Positions 1-12,309 of a stretch of 64,000 nucleotides of DNA are shown here, one piece after another (position 1 is the first letter of the stretch; every line of letters starts with the position of its first letter). The notes beneath the pieces were generated by a model, which was given only the letters and a program-made list of their open reading frames with translations, searched no databases and had not been told where the DNA came from. This stretch comes from Phoenix dactylifera (Eukaryota > Streptophyta > Magnoliopsida > Arecales > Arecaceae), in contig NC_052404.1 of NCBI RefSeq assembly GCF_009389715.1, positions 7,648,745 to 7,712,744 of the forward strand, given 5' to 3'. Made by a program: the position numbers and the translations under genes.

Positions 1-424
1 ACGAGGCGGTGGCATTTAATTAGATTGGGTTCTCCAATCAGCGCCAAAATTTGGCAATGGACCAAGCTTAATTATGTTAAAGATGGTTTGATATTTTTAT
101 TTCACATAATTGTAGATAAAATCTTATCTATGGAGTAGTGCTATGCTTAATCCTAGATTGATGCAAATTAATTTTTGGAGATGTTCCACTAAGTGATCGA
201 CTAACTACGTATAGAAATAAATTTTATAGAGATTATTATGTAAATATTTTTGACAATAATAAGCCGATCTATAAATCCGCAAAGTAAATTAAGGGTAGGT
301 TCCATTAGAAGAAGGAAAGAATTTTTTATTTTTTTTGAATTGATTATAGGAAAAAAAAAAGAAGAATTGAGGAGCCGACTCAACCGTTAGGCGACAGAAC
401 TCAGAAGTGCCTAAGGCCTCAGCC
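1..424. other. AT-rich intergenic stretch, nothing recognised
   Basis: No coding signal, RNA gene or terminal repeat was found. The sequence is AT-rich, with short A and T runs near 330-360. The window begins inside it. Confidence 0.5.
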
Positions 425-610
425 TAAAAACTCTTAGCTATAAATGCATTGAGGCCTCAAAAGACTCTTAGCTGTAAATGCATTGAGGCTTCTAAATCTA
501 AAAATTCTTAGCTATAAATACAGCATTGAGAGCCCTAAGTCTAAAAACTCTTAGCTATAAATGTATTGAGGCTCCAAAAAATCTTAGCTATAAATATATT
601 GAGATCCCCA
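425..610. repeat. Degenerate minisatellite, about 5 units of 34-43 bp
   Basis: The core cttagctataaatgcattga recurs with small changes starting near 431, 465, 505, 548 and 582. The spacers between cores differ in length, so the array is imperfect. Every unit contains a TATA-like 'ctataaat' string, which comes from the repeat and need not be a promoter. No coding meaning is evident. Confidence 0.75.
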
Positions 611-3550
611 AATAATTTTTAAATATATTTATTATCATTATTAGTGAGTTCGACTTAGGTCCTCAAATTTATTAGGCCGCTTTGAGAGGAGAGATATAGA
701 AAATCCTAATAAAAAGTAACGCAGCCTCGGCCTGCCAAGTTGCCAAATTAAAATTGTGCAGATGACACCCAAGTGTGTCCTCGTGTTAGCTGCTGTCCTT
801 GTTTGCTCCTGCACAGAAGCCAAACGTGGCTCTTTTGGTCTCCGGTTCACCATTCTCCAACCCTACAAGTATAGGGCATTCATACTGCTTTAGCGAAATG
901 AGGGGGTTATGTACCAAAAAGAACAAGATGAGGGGTTTTTTAAAGGGAGAATGCTGTGGCACCACTCGGCAGGGGTTATCATAAGCTTAGTAGTTTAATT
1001 ATATGATTGTACCATGATAAACAAGGTGTTCCCCCGTGTCCCTCTCCTTCCTCCCATTCCATCGCTCTTCAGCCAGTGTCAATGGAGAAGGAAAGCAAAA
1101 ATAGAGATATAGAGGAAGGGCAACCATCCCTCTCACTCCCCACTACCCCCATTTTTATCCAACCCAACACTCAACCTCACTCAATAACATGCATGTCCTA
1201 GTCAGCTGCAACCGCCATAAGTGAGAATTTTGTTCTGGCCCCCTACATGCAGCCATGTGTTCGCTCGAGGCGCCGCCATGTGGCACCGAGAGCAGGTCAG
1301 GTGGTCAAGTCTAGGAAAGGAGTCCTATGAGAGTGACCCCCAACTAATTGAGTAAGTTCATTGGCATTGGATGATTTGTCTGGACCTAGTAGATTTGCTC
1401 CTTGTGGCTTTGGGTCTCCTGAGCTAATTTCTAGTCTTTTGTGAGTGTGCCAAAGTCCAAGAGGTGGATGGATAAGAAAAATATTGCGTGGTTCCACATG
1501 GATGATCTCTTTGCAATCTTTCGTCTTCTTAGCCGCCACCGCCCCTGCCATCGTTGGTCGTTCGCCGGTTCTATACATGTATTCCCCTTTTTCTCGATAA
1601 CAAGAGGGCACGATTCAGATTCGCGTTATTCAGCAATTGATGAGGGGGATGATGAGATGATGATCTATGCTGCAAATCTAACCTTAGTGGAGATGAAAAA
1701 GCTAAGATGGCGATGTATCGGATGGAATTCAAAAAGGATGCTAAGTTGAAATGAGGACAGGAAGCTTGAGAGGTTCGAGTTCTTAGATTGTCTAGATGCA
1801 GTGGCATCTGTCATGATTTAGGTATACCTTTTCAATGGGACCTTCCTTTGGAATCATCTAATTAATTTTGGGCATACTCAACCTCCGGTGACGCCATGAC
1901 ATGTCGTGCCACAGTACCTACCATGTATCATTTTTATCTTCCCTGGTATCCATTTTACAGTCAATTCCTCGTGTCAATTGCTAGTGCCAGTATCAATACT
2001 AAGGTCATGCATCCCGTAATTGATTAAACAACAAAGTTCGTATCTTATATGTCCATGCTCGCTCAAACTGATCCATGATGGCTTCAACGCAGTTCGAAGG
2101 TCATCATGAAGTGCAATTGTGAGCTAATGTTTTGGGACCCTCAAGGTGATGAAGAGTCAAAACAGGTGTTGCCAACTGTGGCTTATCCATGGAGATGTAG
2201 GGATTTGGCCTGCGTCAACTTGCACCATTGCAAAGATCATCTCCAAGTGACATTGGTAGGATTTTGTTTCAATACCATCCATGTCTGAACTGAACTCACT
2301 TTCTAAACTGGTTTACTTACAGAAGACGTGTCAATAGCGAATTCGAGGAAAGGCATTCCAATTCGATTAAGGTAGGTAGAAAGCTGAGCTAAAAAGGAAA
2401 AAAAAAGGGGAAAAAAAGGGACTCGTGGATCATGTTATTAAACGTCAATGAGGTATGAGGGTGCCAAGTGAAGGCTAATGATAGAGTTCCATGTTTTAAG
2501 TAAAAGAAGTGAACAATCATCCAGAGACAGCACAAAAGGATAGTGGTGTAAGCTCACCACTATATTTGCAGTGAACAATATTTGCACGCTTCATATCTTT
2601 TGAGATCTGTTCATATCTTTGTATACCATTGGATTGGATTGACAAAGTTGGTATGAGAAATGGACCATAGGGAGAGCATGGTTCCATCATGAAAACGATA
2701 TTTGCTGCTCTTTTTTGTTGTATGACTGGGGAAAATAGTTGGATAGAGTTGAGACTTCAAAGGGCTGAAATTAAGCACCACAAACTTATGCAGATTTAAA
2801 TTTAGGCGTGGCAGTCCCATGAGCTATTGTTTTGGTCAGAAAAATCAGATAAATTTACAAGAGTAAATCTAAACACCAAATTTAAGTGAACAATGATTTC
2901 ATCTTCTTCTACCCCCTAATCACAGCCCTTTCGAGTGAAGGACATGGCCGTCGCTAGTAAATGACATGACATTCATGATTGAAACCAAATCCAGAACCTT
3001 AAGAAATCGAATTAGTATACTAATTTAACCTAATCTTACTACATCTAAAATGGTCATTATGTAAAGATTATGGGATGTTGGCGAGGCTGCTCGTGATTAA
3101 AAGCCCTTCATTTGCATTACTTTTTTATTTTTTAATTGTTGATATCATCATTTTCAACCTTCTTCTAACAATTCTCGAAAACTAGATGTGCAAATTCTCC
3201 TGCTCAATGCACTTGCCATATGCTCCCATCTGTACTTATAGTTAATCTTTAATTAGTGAAAAAATGCAAGCAGATTGCTTGCACAAATATGTCTCGAATC
3301 CAACTCATGTCCAAAGTTAGACCCATAAATCAAGCATGGGTTATGAACCAAAGATCTAACCATTAGTTGGCTTGTCATGGATCTTGCAAAATCGCACCAT
3401 TAGTTGTCCTCTACATTCATATTGCATGCACTAAGCTAATATCCCACAGAGATCGAACACATCATGAATCAAAATACATGGTAACCAAAATACAAGAATT
3501 TTCTCAATATGATGATCTTATACCGTGCCCTCTATTACTCCTATGTGATC
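611..3550. other. Intergenic region, no gene recognised
   Basis: About 2.9 kb without a convincing gene on either strand. Short open frames, for example near 1,300-1,800 on both strands, show no recognisable domain and no partner exons, so I left them out. The right end is the 3' flank of the minus-strand ECHIDNA gene, so its 3' UTR and polyadenylation site should lie just left of 3,551. No terminal or target-site repeats were seen. Confidence 0.45.
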
Positions 3551-6500
3551 TCACACAACGCTGAAAGCTGATTGTATTGTCGAACTAAAATGTGATGCAA
3601 TTGTCTGAGAAGCAAATTGTTGGATCTGTTTCTTGGCATCTGCAGCCGACAAGGAAAATTAAATATATCAGTCCTACAGAAGGTACTTGCTGCATAGAAA
3701 CAAATGGTGCAATTCCCAACCAGAAAGAACTAGTGAAAAAATTCAGGACAACTGAGCACACTATTATATACAATTGCAAATTATAACTATACATCATTAA
3801 GAAAACAAAAAAAAGCACTAACAAATTGGAATAAATTAGAAAACTCGAATTCCAGAAAGCATATGTGCTGGATCTTCGAATCACTGCAAATTATATTGGA
3901 CAAAAATCACATGGAGGCAGATTTTTGGAAAAGCACAACTGGAAGATCAGACACAGTTTCAGTTCTGGATAGTAACTTTTCTCTAGGACATTTTCCATCG
4001 TGTCTTACCAAGATAAGTAAATTTTTTTAAGTTTTGTAATTTCTTATTCTTTATCTATAATATTATAGATTATTGATCATAAACAAGAAGGCATTACACC
4101 AACAAAAATTCAATGCATCATCTAGGAAGTATTGTTAGCATTCCTTCCACTTGCAGCAGCCCAACTTGAACAGTTGCTCGACTATAGTCTAACTGTCGAA
4201 CTATGACACTGGATTGCTCTACCGAATTCAGATCTGGTCATCACTGTATCCAACGATAGCAACCTTTTCTCATCCAGTAACAACATTAAGGAAAAGCCCA
4301 CCAGATTCTTTTGTTTCTAGCCAGGACTGCATGTACCCTTTTGGTCAAGAAAAAGGAAAAAGAAGAAAAGAAATGGAACACACATGCCCACGGCATGGGC
4401 ATCCCTGTAGACGTATAGAATTGATTCTAACTTGGTTAACCTATGTGATGGTGCGTACCCATCTTTTCACTTACTTCTAACCTGATATTGACACCTTGAC
4501 CATTTGATATACCTCATAATACTTTGAAATCAGAAAAAACCTCCATTCAACATTGCAATGGTCGCCCAAGATCAAATTCAGACAAACTATTCATGACAGG
4601 CCTAGGGATTGGTCGGTCTGCAGTGGACCAAGACTTTGACCAAACCCATTAACATAGGAAGTTCAAATTTAACCACTGCATGTACCTGAACCATCTAAAA
4701 TAAAATCAGACCCTACTGAAAGCTTACCACCGGTGAAATAACAAAAAATCATCAATAAAAAGTTCTTCATTTTCACATGTCACCATAACAGAATTATCAT
4801 CCAATGTCCAAAACTAAATACTTCTTGAGAATAGACATTACTAGGAAGAAAATCATGGTGGGGTACAAGAGATCCATATTTCCGAAAATGCATTGGATTA
4901 ATGGATGTTGGTCTGAAGAAGGACATCTAGAAGGTTGCATTCATTTGAACCCAAACACACCTAACCATGTTAAACATCTTAGAACCATCCAGACCTTAGA
5001 TACAAATGTTGAAGAATGACTGTTATTCATATACTCCCCAACGATTGGAAGGACTGAGCTCCTTTATGCTAGGAGACGAATGTCTAAGTCTTTGCCTTGT
5101 CCATAGGGTCATACACTACCATCAACAAATGTAGCTATAATCAGATATTTAGCTAATAGAGTAACAATCTAACATCATTCTAATTACAGCTTAGAACTAA
5201 TAGCACAATGCACTTTGCTCAGCTCCTAAATCTCTGGGTAATGTTAAATGCTGACTATACAGCATAGGCAAAGTTATGCCAGACTAACCCAGTCCCTCCC
5301 CCACCCCACCACCCTAAAAAAAGGAAAAAAAATGATGCACAGGCTAGCAGAGAAGTTTGGATCATCAAATGTAAAAAAAGTTCAAAAGAGTCAGAGATAG
5401 CATTAGATTGAACAACAACCTTTACGGCATTTTGTGAAGCCAACAATGTTTGCAATGCTGAGGCTCAAACAAACTCCAATAACGAGTAGATAATCTGCTT
5501 GAAACCTTATAAGTGAGAATATCCCAAGGAAAATCCATGCAACAGCCTGCATCAATAAGAAGCACCCTCTCTCAGAACCAATCATAAAATGTCCTGATAA
5601 AGTTAAGTTACCCGTAATGAATATATACTACATGCATCTTTTTCATTGCCATGGCAGTGTTGTTGGAAAATGATGAATTTGTGATGGGTGACAGTGAAGG
5701 TAAGAAAGAAAAATGAAAAAAAGTGGGGAAATGCATGCTTTAGATTGATACAAGAGATTACAGAAAAATAACAATAGGATATCTTGCACAATAAGTAAAA
5801 GAATTAGCCACACAACATTATGTCGACAACTACCAAATCAGCCAAACCTTCTAGCTTTTCACTTCAGTCATAAACCTTAAAAAATGAAAATGGAAATAAG
5901 GGAAATAAGAGATCTAGGATGAGGCATCCAACATGAACATGCTGTATGGTCCACTTTTCTGATCGATATTGTTGTTCTTTCTCTTAAGCATGAAGCATAT
6001 GATCTTCTTAGTCGTCGTAAGCCCACCTCCCTAGTACCACTGTCCTAGGCGCCCAGAGTTAAGCTTTGAAAGTTTGTCCAAAGACCGTCCATCAGGGGCC
6101 AAAATCCAAAGACAACCCATTTACATATGAATTAGACATAGCCAACCCATACCTCACCCAATTATGAAAAGTCCTCATTTAAATCCTATTATTTTAGGCT
6201 GGTTTGAGCAGCCTGGCAGGTCTGGGTCAGAAATTACTAAACTAAATAATAGCAAGTAGAGTCTCATAGGTTCATTGAAACATCTAATGTGTACAACAAA
6301 ACAACCAATGTTCGTAGGCAATTTAGGATACGTATGTCAAAGTAGTGCTTCCTAAGCAATCAAAAAAAGAAGAAGAAAATGCGAGAATTATATCTTTGCT
6401 CCTTGCATGTTTAATTCTAATATGCAATGCTTTATTAGACTAGATAATGCAGCATGTTACACCAGCACTCACCATCGATCTTTTGGTTAAAGGGCAGATC

Positions 6501-7719
6501 TTCTTCCTTTAAGTGATAAAAGATGCATGCTGTGGTTGCTTGAGCGATTGATGGTTGTAATAAGAAATATCCAGAAGGGGAATGGAAAAAAGAATCATGT
6601 AAAAAGCATCCCTTTTGCCTCAGGATAACAACAAAATCCAACAGAACAGTACATGTCGGTTGCATGGTTAGAAACTGATGAAAGGATTTCGATGATATGG
6701 AAGATGGGTCAACAAATCCTACTAATGGCTTGAGTTTGGATTGTCTTTTGGTGATAAAGAGTGGTGTTTGTGCACACCATTTAGACTAAAAGGTCCATAT
6801 GATATCAGACTTGTGTAAAGTGAGGTGCATAAGCACTTCAATAGGTCCACAATAGATCTACAGCAGTATTAGATGGATGAATAGCAGATATAGGCTCTTT
6901 TTTCCTTTTTAAGCTTGAGGATATTATAAAAGAGTATCTTGATATGGCAAATATGGACTTAACATTCATAATTTCATATAGTATATATAACAAGATGCAA
7001 GCAGACAAGGACGAGATTTGATTGCATTGCAGATGATAAATTTTGTACTGACAGAGAGTATGATGTGCCATTTTGGTGTTTGACACTGGATAAATTATTA
7101 AACGCTATAGCTTTTAGCCTTCCTCTCATATAAGTTTTTCTAAATAAAATTTCTATAACCTCACATGCACGAAATCAAGATTCGCTATCTCGGTACCAGA
7201 TCCCGTACCGGTGCCACACTAGCACAGTTTTGGTACGATACATAATTTTTTTAGCGTGCCGAGTATCCGAACGCCACCCATATCGGATACTAGTATGGAA
7301 CCGGCACGGTACGACGCTCCCCGTACCGCCCAGTACAGCATACCTTGCACGAAATCATGTATGCAGGTATGCATCAATTAGCAGACATCTACATTAATAC
7401 ATCTGTGTTTTGCGTGTCTAATCACACATGCAAGTATGTCTTGAACAATGAATAGAGACACGTGCACGCATGCGCGCGCGCATATAATTCTCTAAATAAA
7501 TTTCTATAATCTCGCGTGCAGAAAATCATGTATGCAAGTATGCATCAATTAGCAGACATGCACATTAATACATCTGTGTGTGTGCGCGCGCATGTACGTG
7601 TCTTTATTCATTGTTCAAGACATACAACATGCATGCATGCATGCATACAAACATACATACATACATACACACACACATACATACACACACACACATACAC
7701 ACCACATACATACATATAT

Positions 7720-7795
<76 letters not shown>

Positions 7796-10553
7796 TTGGA
7801 CTGCACACTTTATGTTAACACCTTGAAAAAGAGTTAACAATTTAAAATCAATCATAAATGATAAATGTGTGTAAATAAGTACTTACATATATATATAAGA
7901 TATATATGTACTAGTAAAAAATGCAGGTGCAAATGCACGTAAAACAAAAACCTAAAAAAAGGCAAAATAAAAGAATTCTAGGGCTTATCCAAAAATAGAA
8001 AATTGTTGCACTTCTTTTCATTATAAAACAACAATAAAAAGTATTATTGAATTTTTCATCACATGTCATACAAATTGTTTTCTTAGGTTGTCTTCTAACA
8101 AGATCAGCTATGATGATGATGCCAACACAGATCTCCACAGCAGCTTACTACATCAACAGACTTTAAGAGATCCAAAGTTGATACTTGGATAGTGAATATT
8201 ATGTTCCCTTGTCTTCTAACAAGATCAGCTATTTAGAATGCAATTTAGGCCCATTTGAAATGAAAACATGTTTGTACTTGAGGCTAGGTCTATCTATACA
8301 TGGTGGACTCTAAGATTTGGAAGGATATCTATTAGACTAGACACAGACATGCGCACACACACAAACACCCCAAGTAAGGCTTCTTATACAAACATTAGGG
8401 TTAATGAGAAGCCTTAAGACCAAAGGTCCACAAGTGACACCAAATGTTGTAATATGTACTACTGCACTATAACATTATGTACATATTTATTTTATGTAAA
8501 GAGTTTTTTTTTCCCATTTTGGTCGGTGGGTTGTTGTTAGTTGAACTCCTATTTGAATTTTATTGAGCAAGGTTCAGACATTTTCTATTAGTAATTTTTC
8601 GCTCGAAAAGGGTCTATTTAGGTTCTACTAACTCAGATTCAATTTTATGAGATTTGCCAGACTGTTAAATCTCAATTCTGGGCTTCTACCCACAGTAGAT
8701 CTTACTGGTTGTGTCCAAGTTGGACCACATACATCAATCCATGGCTGAGTCCATGGTCGTTTACTCTCTAGCCCCCAAGGGTTAGGGCATCCTTTTAGTG
8801 TCCAATCTTTTGCCAAGGAATCGATCAGAACAAAATTCTTTGGCATACAGTGCGTTGCAGCCAACAAATCTTATCAACAGACAGCACCAATCTGAACCAA
8901 TCACTGTTTTTTTGGTGAAAGAGGAGGGGATAAAGCCCTGTTAAAAGCATTCAAAAAGGGTACAAGCAGCATGTCCCTGTTTAACTGAATTGGTAGAGTT
9001 GAAGCTTAGTTGAGTTGAGTGGTTGGGATCCATCAAGAATTGCACTCAAGCCTTGAATTGGAGAATGTGAAGAGTCATGAAGATAAACCAGGAGACTATT
9101 TCCATGGCCAGTGGAATTTTAAACATATCTCGTATGATTGTCTAGATGGCCAGGATTGATTTGATAACTAAGAGCTCTTATCGCGTCTTGACAGAAATTA
9201 TTGGTGCATTCATATAAAGCATATACATGCATATATGTACATGGATATACATAATCTACATACACACACACACACACTAATACACACACACACACATAAA
9301 TACACATATATATACATAAATAATGTGCATGTGTACATATACATCTATATACATGTTCAACATATCCATGCCTAATTCTAATAATGCTGGTAACAAACAT
9401 TCTTATACTGCATTTCAATTGCCAAATTTCCAAGTTCTTATGAATCCACTTAATAACTTGTGAGAAGTGACAATTCCCGTATGGGAATATGACAACTAGT
9501 AACTCCATAAAAGTAATGCTTATGCATCAGGGTAACCATTGTTCTTTCTAACTACATATGTAAACCATTTGAAATAATAAACACAAGATTTATTATGAAT
9601 CAATATTCCTCAAAATAACTTACCGTGAGATAAAGCGTCCACCAAAAGAGCCACGAATCCTTCTTATTCATGCGAGCAAGAGACTGAACAAATAGGAAAG
9701 ATAAAAGCATGAGACGCGTGGAACTTTAAGTCAACACAGAAGAAAATATACCTATCAAACAACTTCTAATCCAAACTTGTGCCAATATAAAATTATGAAC
9801 CTCTTGATCCAAGCATTCGAACTTCCACACACTCTCTCCTTGCTCATTTATCTCATTCCACCATCTCAGCCCAACCAATATCCGTCCACTGACATTCTTG
9901 ACAACCCAAAAATCAAGAGCAGCAAGAAGAACAGTAACGACGAAAATGATCACAAAACTATCAATGAAAAGAGCTGAGAGTATATAGAACGCCAATGCTG
10001 CAGCCTATCAACATCAAAAGACGCCAAATTAGAAACTGACTTTAAAAAAAAAAAACACCAATATAAACAGATAGGAGATCCTGGCGAAACAACAAACCTT
10101 GAAGAGAACATGGAAAAAACACGTCTTTGGATTGGCATAGTTTTCCCCTGGAGGCTGCAACAAAAATCGCACACAGCTCATACAAAAAAAAAAAAAAAAT
10201 GCTAACCAAGAATCGCTTGGTTCACATTAAAAAACTCAAGAATCTAATTCTACCACTGAAAGATTACACAATGAATGAGATATTTGGATCCTGATCATTC
10301 TATGATACTAGATCCAGGAATCAAGAACCAGAATTCCGCCCATATCTCGGAGAAAAAGTTTCTGATAATCGAATCAAAATTCCAGATCCGGTTAAATCAC
10401 GTCGACAAAACCCTAGCAGAGCTAATCGATTCGAGATGGTGGGCATAAATTGGTTGTGCCCAACTTCTGGAGATCTAATCGGTGCATGGAATCCATTAAC
10501 TGGAGAGGAGTAACTGAAGAGATTGGTAGAGGGATAACCTGGACTCGATCCAT
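3551..10553 (-). CDS. ECH: ECHIDNA (TVP23 homologue), trans-Golgi network membrane protein
   Basis: The exons, in coding order on the minus strand, are 10553-10539, 10154-10098, 10004-9801, 9683-9624, 5546-5420 and 3639-3551. All junctions are GT-AG and the phases agree. They encode 183 aa, the usual ECHIDNA/TVP23 length of about 185. The protein starts MDRVQPPGENYANPKTC and runs through the hydrophobic segment AFYILSALFIDSFVIIFV, then RILVGLRWWNEIN and SWLFWWTLYL, to IVGFTKCRKDAKKQIQQF and the end QSAFSVV. Four membrane segments are expected. In Arabidopsis, ECHIDNA acts with YIP4 proteins at the trans-Golgi network in secretion and cell elongation (family knowledge). The start is the only ATG that joins in phase to the second exon, through a donor right after CAG. 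Intron 4 is about 4.1 kb and holds microsatellites and repeats; intron 5 is about 1.8 kb. The gene looks intact. Confidence 0.95.
7190..7345. repeat. GTACCG-rich palindromic repeat in ECHIDNA intron 4
   Basis: About 150 bp rich in GTACCG/CGGTAC and GATATC-like words, with 'cggtaccagatcccgtaccg' at one side and 'cccgtaccgcccagtacagc' at the other. The ends are loosely inverted relative to each other, as in degenerate MITEs. No convincing target-site duplication was found, so the class is uncertain. Confidence 0.4.
7346..7625. repeat. Nested direct and inverted repeat next to a CA microsatellite
   Basis: A segment of about 64 bp at 7346-7409 recurs as a direct copy at 7516-7580. Both contain atgcatcaattagcagacat. 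Separately, 7435-7481 is matched in inverted orientation by 7584-7624, with tcttgaacaatgaata in the left arm and its reverse complement in the right. The spacer is about 100 bp. Both arms end in alternating gcgcgc. The whole lies in ECHIDNA intron 4, so the transcript could fold into a hairpin here. Confidence 0.75.
7640..7795. repeat. Compound microsatellite, (TACA)n then (CA)n and (TA)n
   Basis: Tetranucleotide TACA/CATA repeats run from about 7646 to 7723. Next come about 30 uninterrupted CA units (about 7724-7783) and a short TA run. Open frames called here are pure repeat translations. Confidence 0.95.
9258..9318. repeat. Short interrupted (CA)n / (TA)n microsatellite
   Basis: Two short CA runs separated by ctaata, followed by a brief TA-rich stretch, in ECHIDNA intron 4 just downstream of exon 4. 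Confidence 0.8.
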
Positions 10554-11295
10554 CTGGAGACGAGAGGACTTCGGAGTTGCTCACCGAGATCTCTTGGAGT
10601 TCGTCGCCAATCTCATAACGGAAGAGAAGGTGCTCACAAACAGCTCTCTGTGCTCCGTCCCTGCGCGACTTCTAATTTATCCCGTCTGGAACACGCCGGA
10701 CCGGCGGTCCAAGGAGCCTAAAAAATAAAAATGCCCCGAATTGTCCGAAAATGACTAAATTGCCCTGATACTATCCGGTTCGACCCGAGCCGGTTTTCAG
10801 AATATTTTTAACCTGATTTACATTTGGTGATTTCCTGAAGGATTTTGCGTTGTATGAGTAATTTGCACTCGATTTTCATCTCCCATTTTATTAAAGAATT
10901 TATTCATCGTTTAAATGACTCGATAAGTACGTTCATTAGTTGTCAATTTGATTTCGGAGTTAACTATTGAATTAAAATTTTTCATGATAGTAGTAGAGAT
11001 GAACATTCTCAACCTCTAAGAGAAGATAAAGGTGAGAAAAGAAGAAAGAAGAAATGACACGTTAGTTCATGATGTAGGATTTTTATAAAATATTATCATT
11101 TTCATATTCCCATTTTTTTTTTATAAACGCTGGTGCTGCTTCCATTCTATTTTCTTCCCTCCTGACTCATTTGCTATTACCGATTAGTAATGCTAGGAGT
11201 TCTTGCATGAACAACAGTTCTCTTACTGTGTATCATAAAGGATTGGTGCAAATTGGAAAACTTCAATGCCAAATAAAGGGGTTTAGTTGATTACC
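10554..11295. other. ECHIDNA 5' flank and intergenic DNA
   Basis: On the minus strand, the first 150 bp or so upstream of the ECHIDNA start codon are CT/GC-mixed and likely include the 5' UTR and core promoter. I could not fix a TATA box or a start site. Beyond about 10,740 the sequence turns AT-rich, with no gene or clear repeat, up to the LINE fragment. Confidence 0.4.
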
Positions 11296-11299
11296 AAAT

Positions 11300-12295
11300 T
11301 ACCAAATCAGCATCCATGGAAAACACATACACGAATACCCCCAATAAAAAACAAAATATCATGGAGCTCCCGAGACAGCTCCTCATCCCTTATCCACACG
11401 GTGTTGCCGGCATGGTTGGCCATGTAGGCGGCCACTCAGTCTGTAGCCCCATTAGCTTCTCTGAACACATACTTAACCTGGAAAATGCTCCTCCTCATCA
11501 TTATGCAGATGTCACGAAGCAAAGGGTGGTCACCGGCAGTGACCCTCGGACCCTCCTGGATCCAACTGATGACGGTGGCCGAGTCGCCCTCTAAAATGAC
11601 TGAACTGGCTGATAGGACCCGCTGAGCATGTCGAAGACTTGCCCAGGCCGCCCTCAGCTCCGCACCAAAAATCGTGCAATCGAATAACTGACAGCCTTCC
11701 GCAGCCATAACCATGGAGTTCGGATTTTTGATGACGAAACCCGCTCCACCCTTCATACCTTCATTCAGTACCGACCCATTAAAATTGACTTTGAGGAAGC
11801 TAGAGGGTGGGGGCTCCCAGGTGAAAAACACCGTGCAGGATGCTGCCGAGGCAGAGTGAGAACCCCAGATGTTTCGAGCTGTTAAAGGCCCGTCTAAGAA
11901 AGACGCATGACTAATCTCTGCCGCCTGCGCCTGGGCACTCTCCGCCACAAGCCTTGGCGACATTCTATGCTCACCGAAAGTACGAGCATTTCTTGCCAGC
12001 CAGATCTAGTATGCTGTGCAAGTTGCTCTAACCACCTCTTGGCATGCCAGAGAGTTGGCCAACCACCGGTAGATCGTCCCTAAGAACTAGTCCCCCTAGG
12101 ACCAACCCTCTTGCAGCAACCCTACTAAATGTACCATGTCTCCTTTGCCCATGTGCACTGAAATAGTGCATGGTCCACCGTCTCCGCGACCTCACACACC
12201 CTGCACACTGAGAGAATCCTCAATCTTTTCAACAAACTTTTCATGTGTATAATAGATACTCCAAAGTATTTTCCTGTTCACCTACTGGCATGGGA
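11300..12295 (-). mobile_element. L1-type LINE 3' fragment (zinc-binding plus RNase H domain), broken
   Basis: Read on the minus strand, the segment first gives a reverse-transcriptase zinc-binding stretch near 12,230-12,140 (RVCEVAETVDHALFQCTW). An RNase H domain of the plant LINE type follows, from about 11,790 to 11,430, with PPPSSFLKVNFNGSV, FGAELRAAWASLRHAQ, VILEGDSATVISWIQEG and YVFREANGATD. The first catalytic Asp, usual in 'NFDGS', is Asn here. The Glu in AELRAA and the Asp in EGDS are kept. The upstream reverse transcriptase is missing. The fragment lies tail-out against a plus-strand relative at about 12,300. Confidence 0.8.
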
Positions 12296-12309
12296 GGTCA
12301 TTTGTCAAC

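Noticed and set aside
7516-7855. Several overlapping open frames of up to 100 codons on both strands
   Set aside because: They are translations of the TACA/CA microsatellite (His-Thr and Cys-Val repeats), with no other protein features.
8905-8965. A SINE or LINE tail (tttttttggtgaaagaggag) in ECHIDNA intron 4
   Set aside because: It resembles the 3' end of the SINE at 16.3 kb, but no body, promoter boxes or target duplication could be found, so it was not called.
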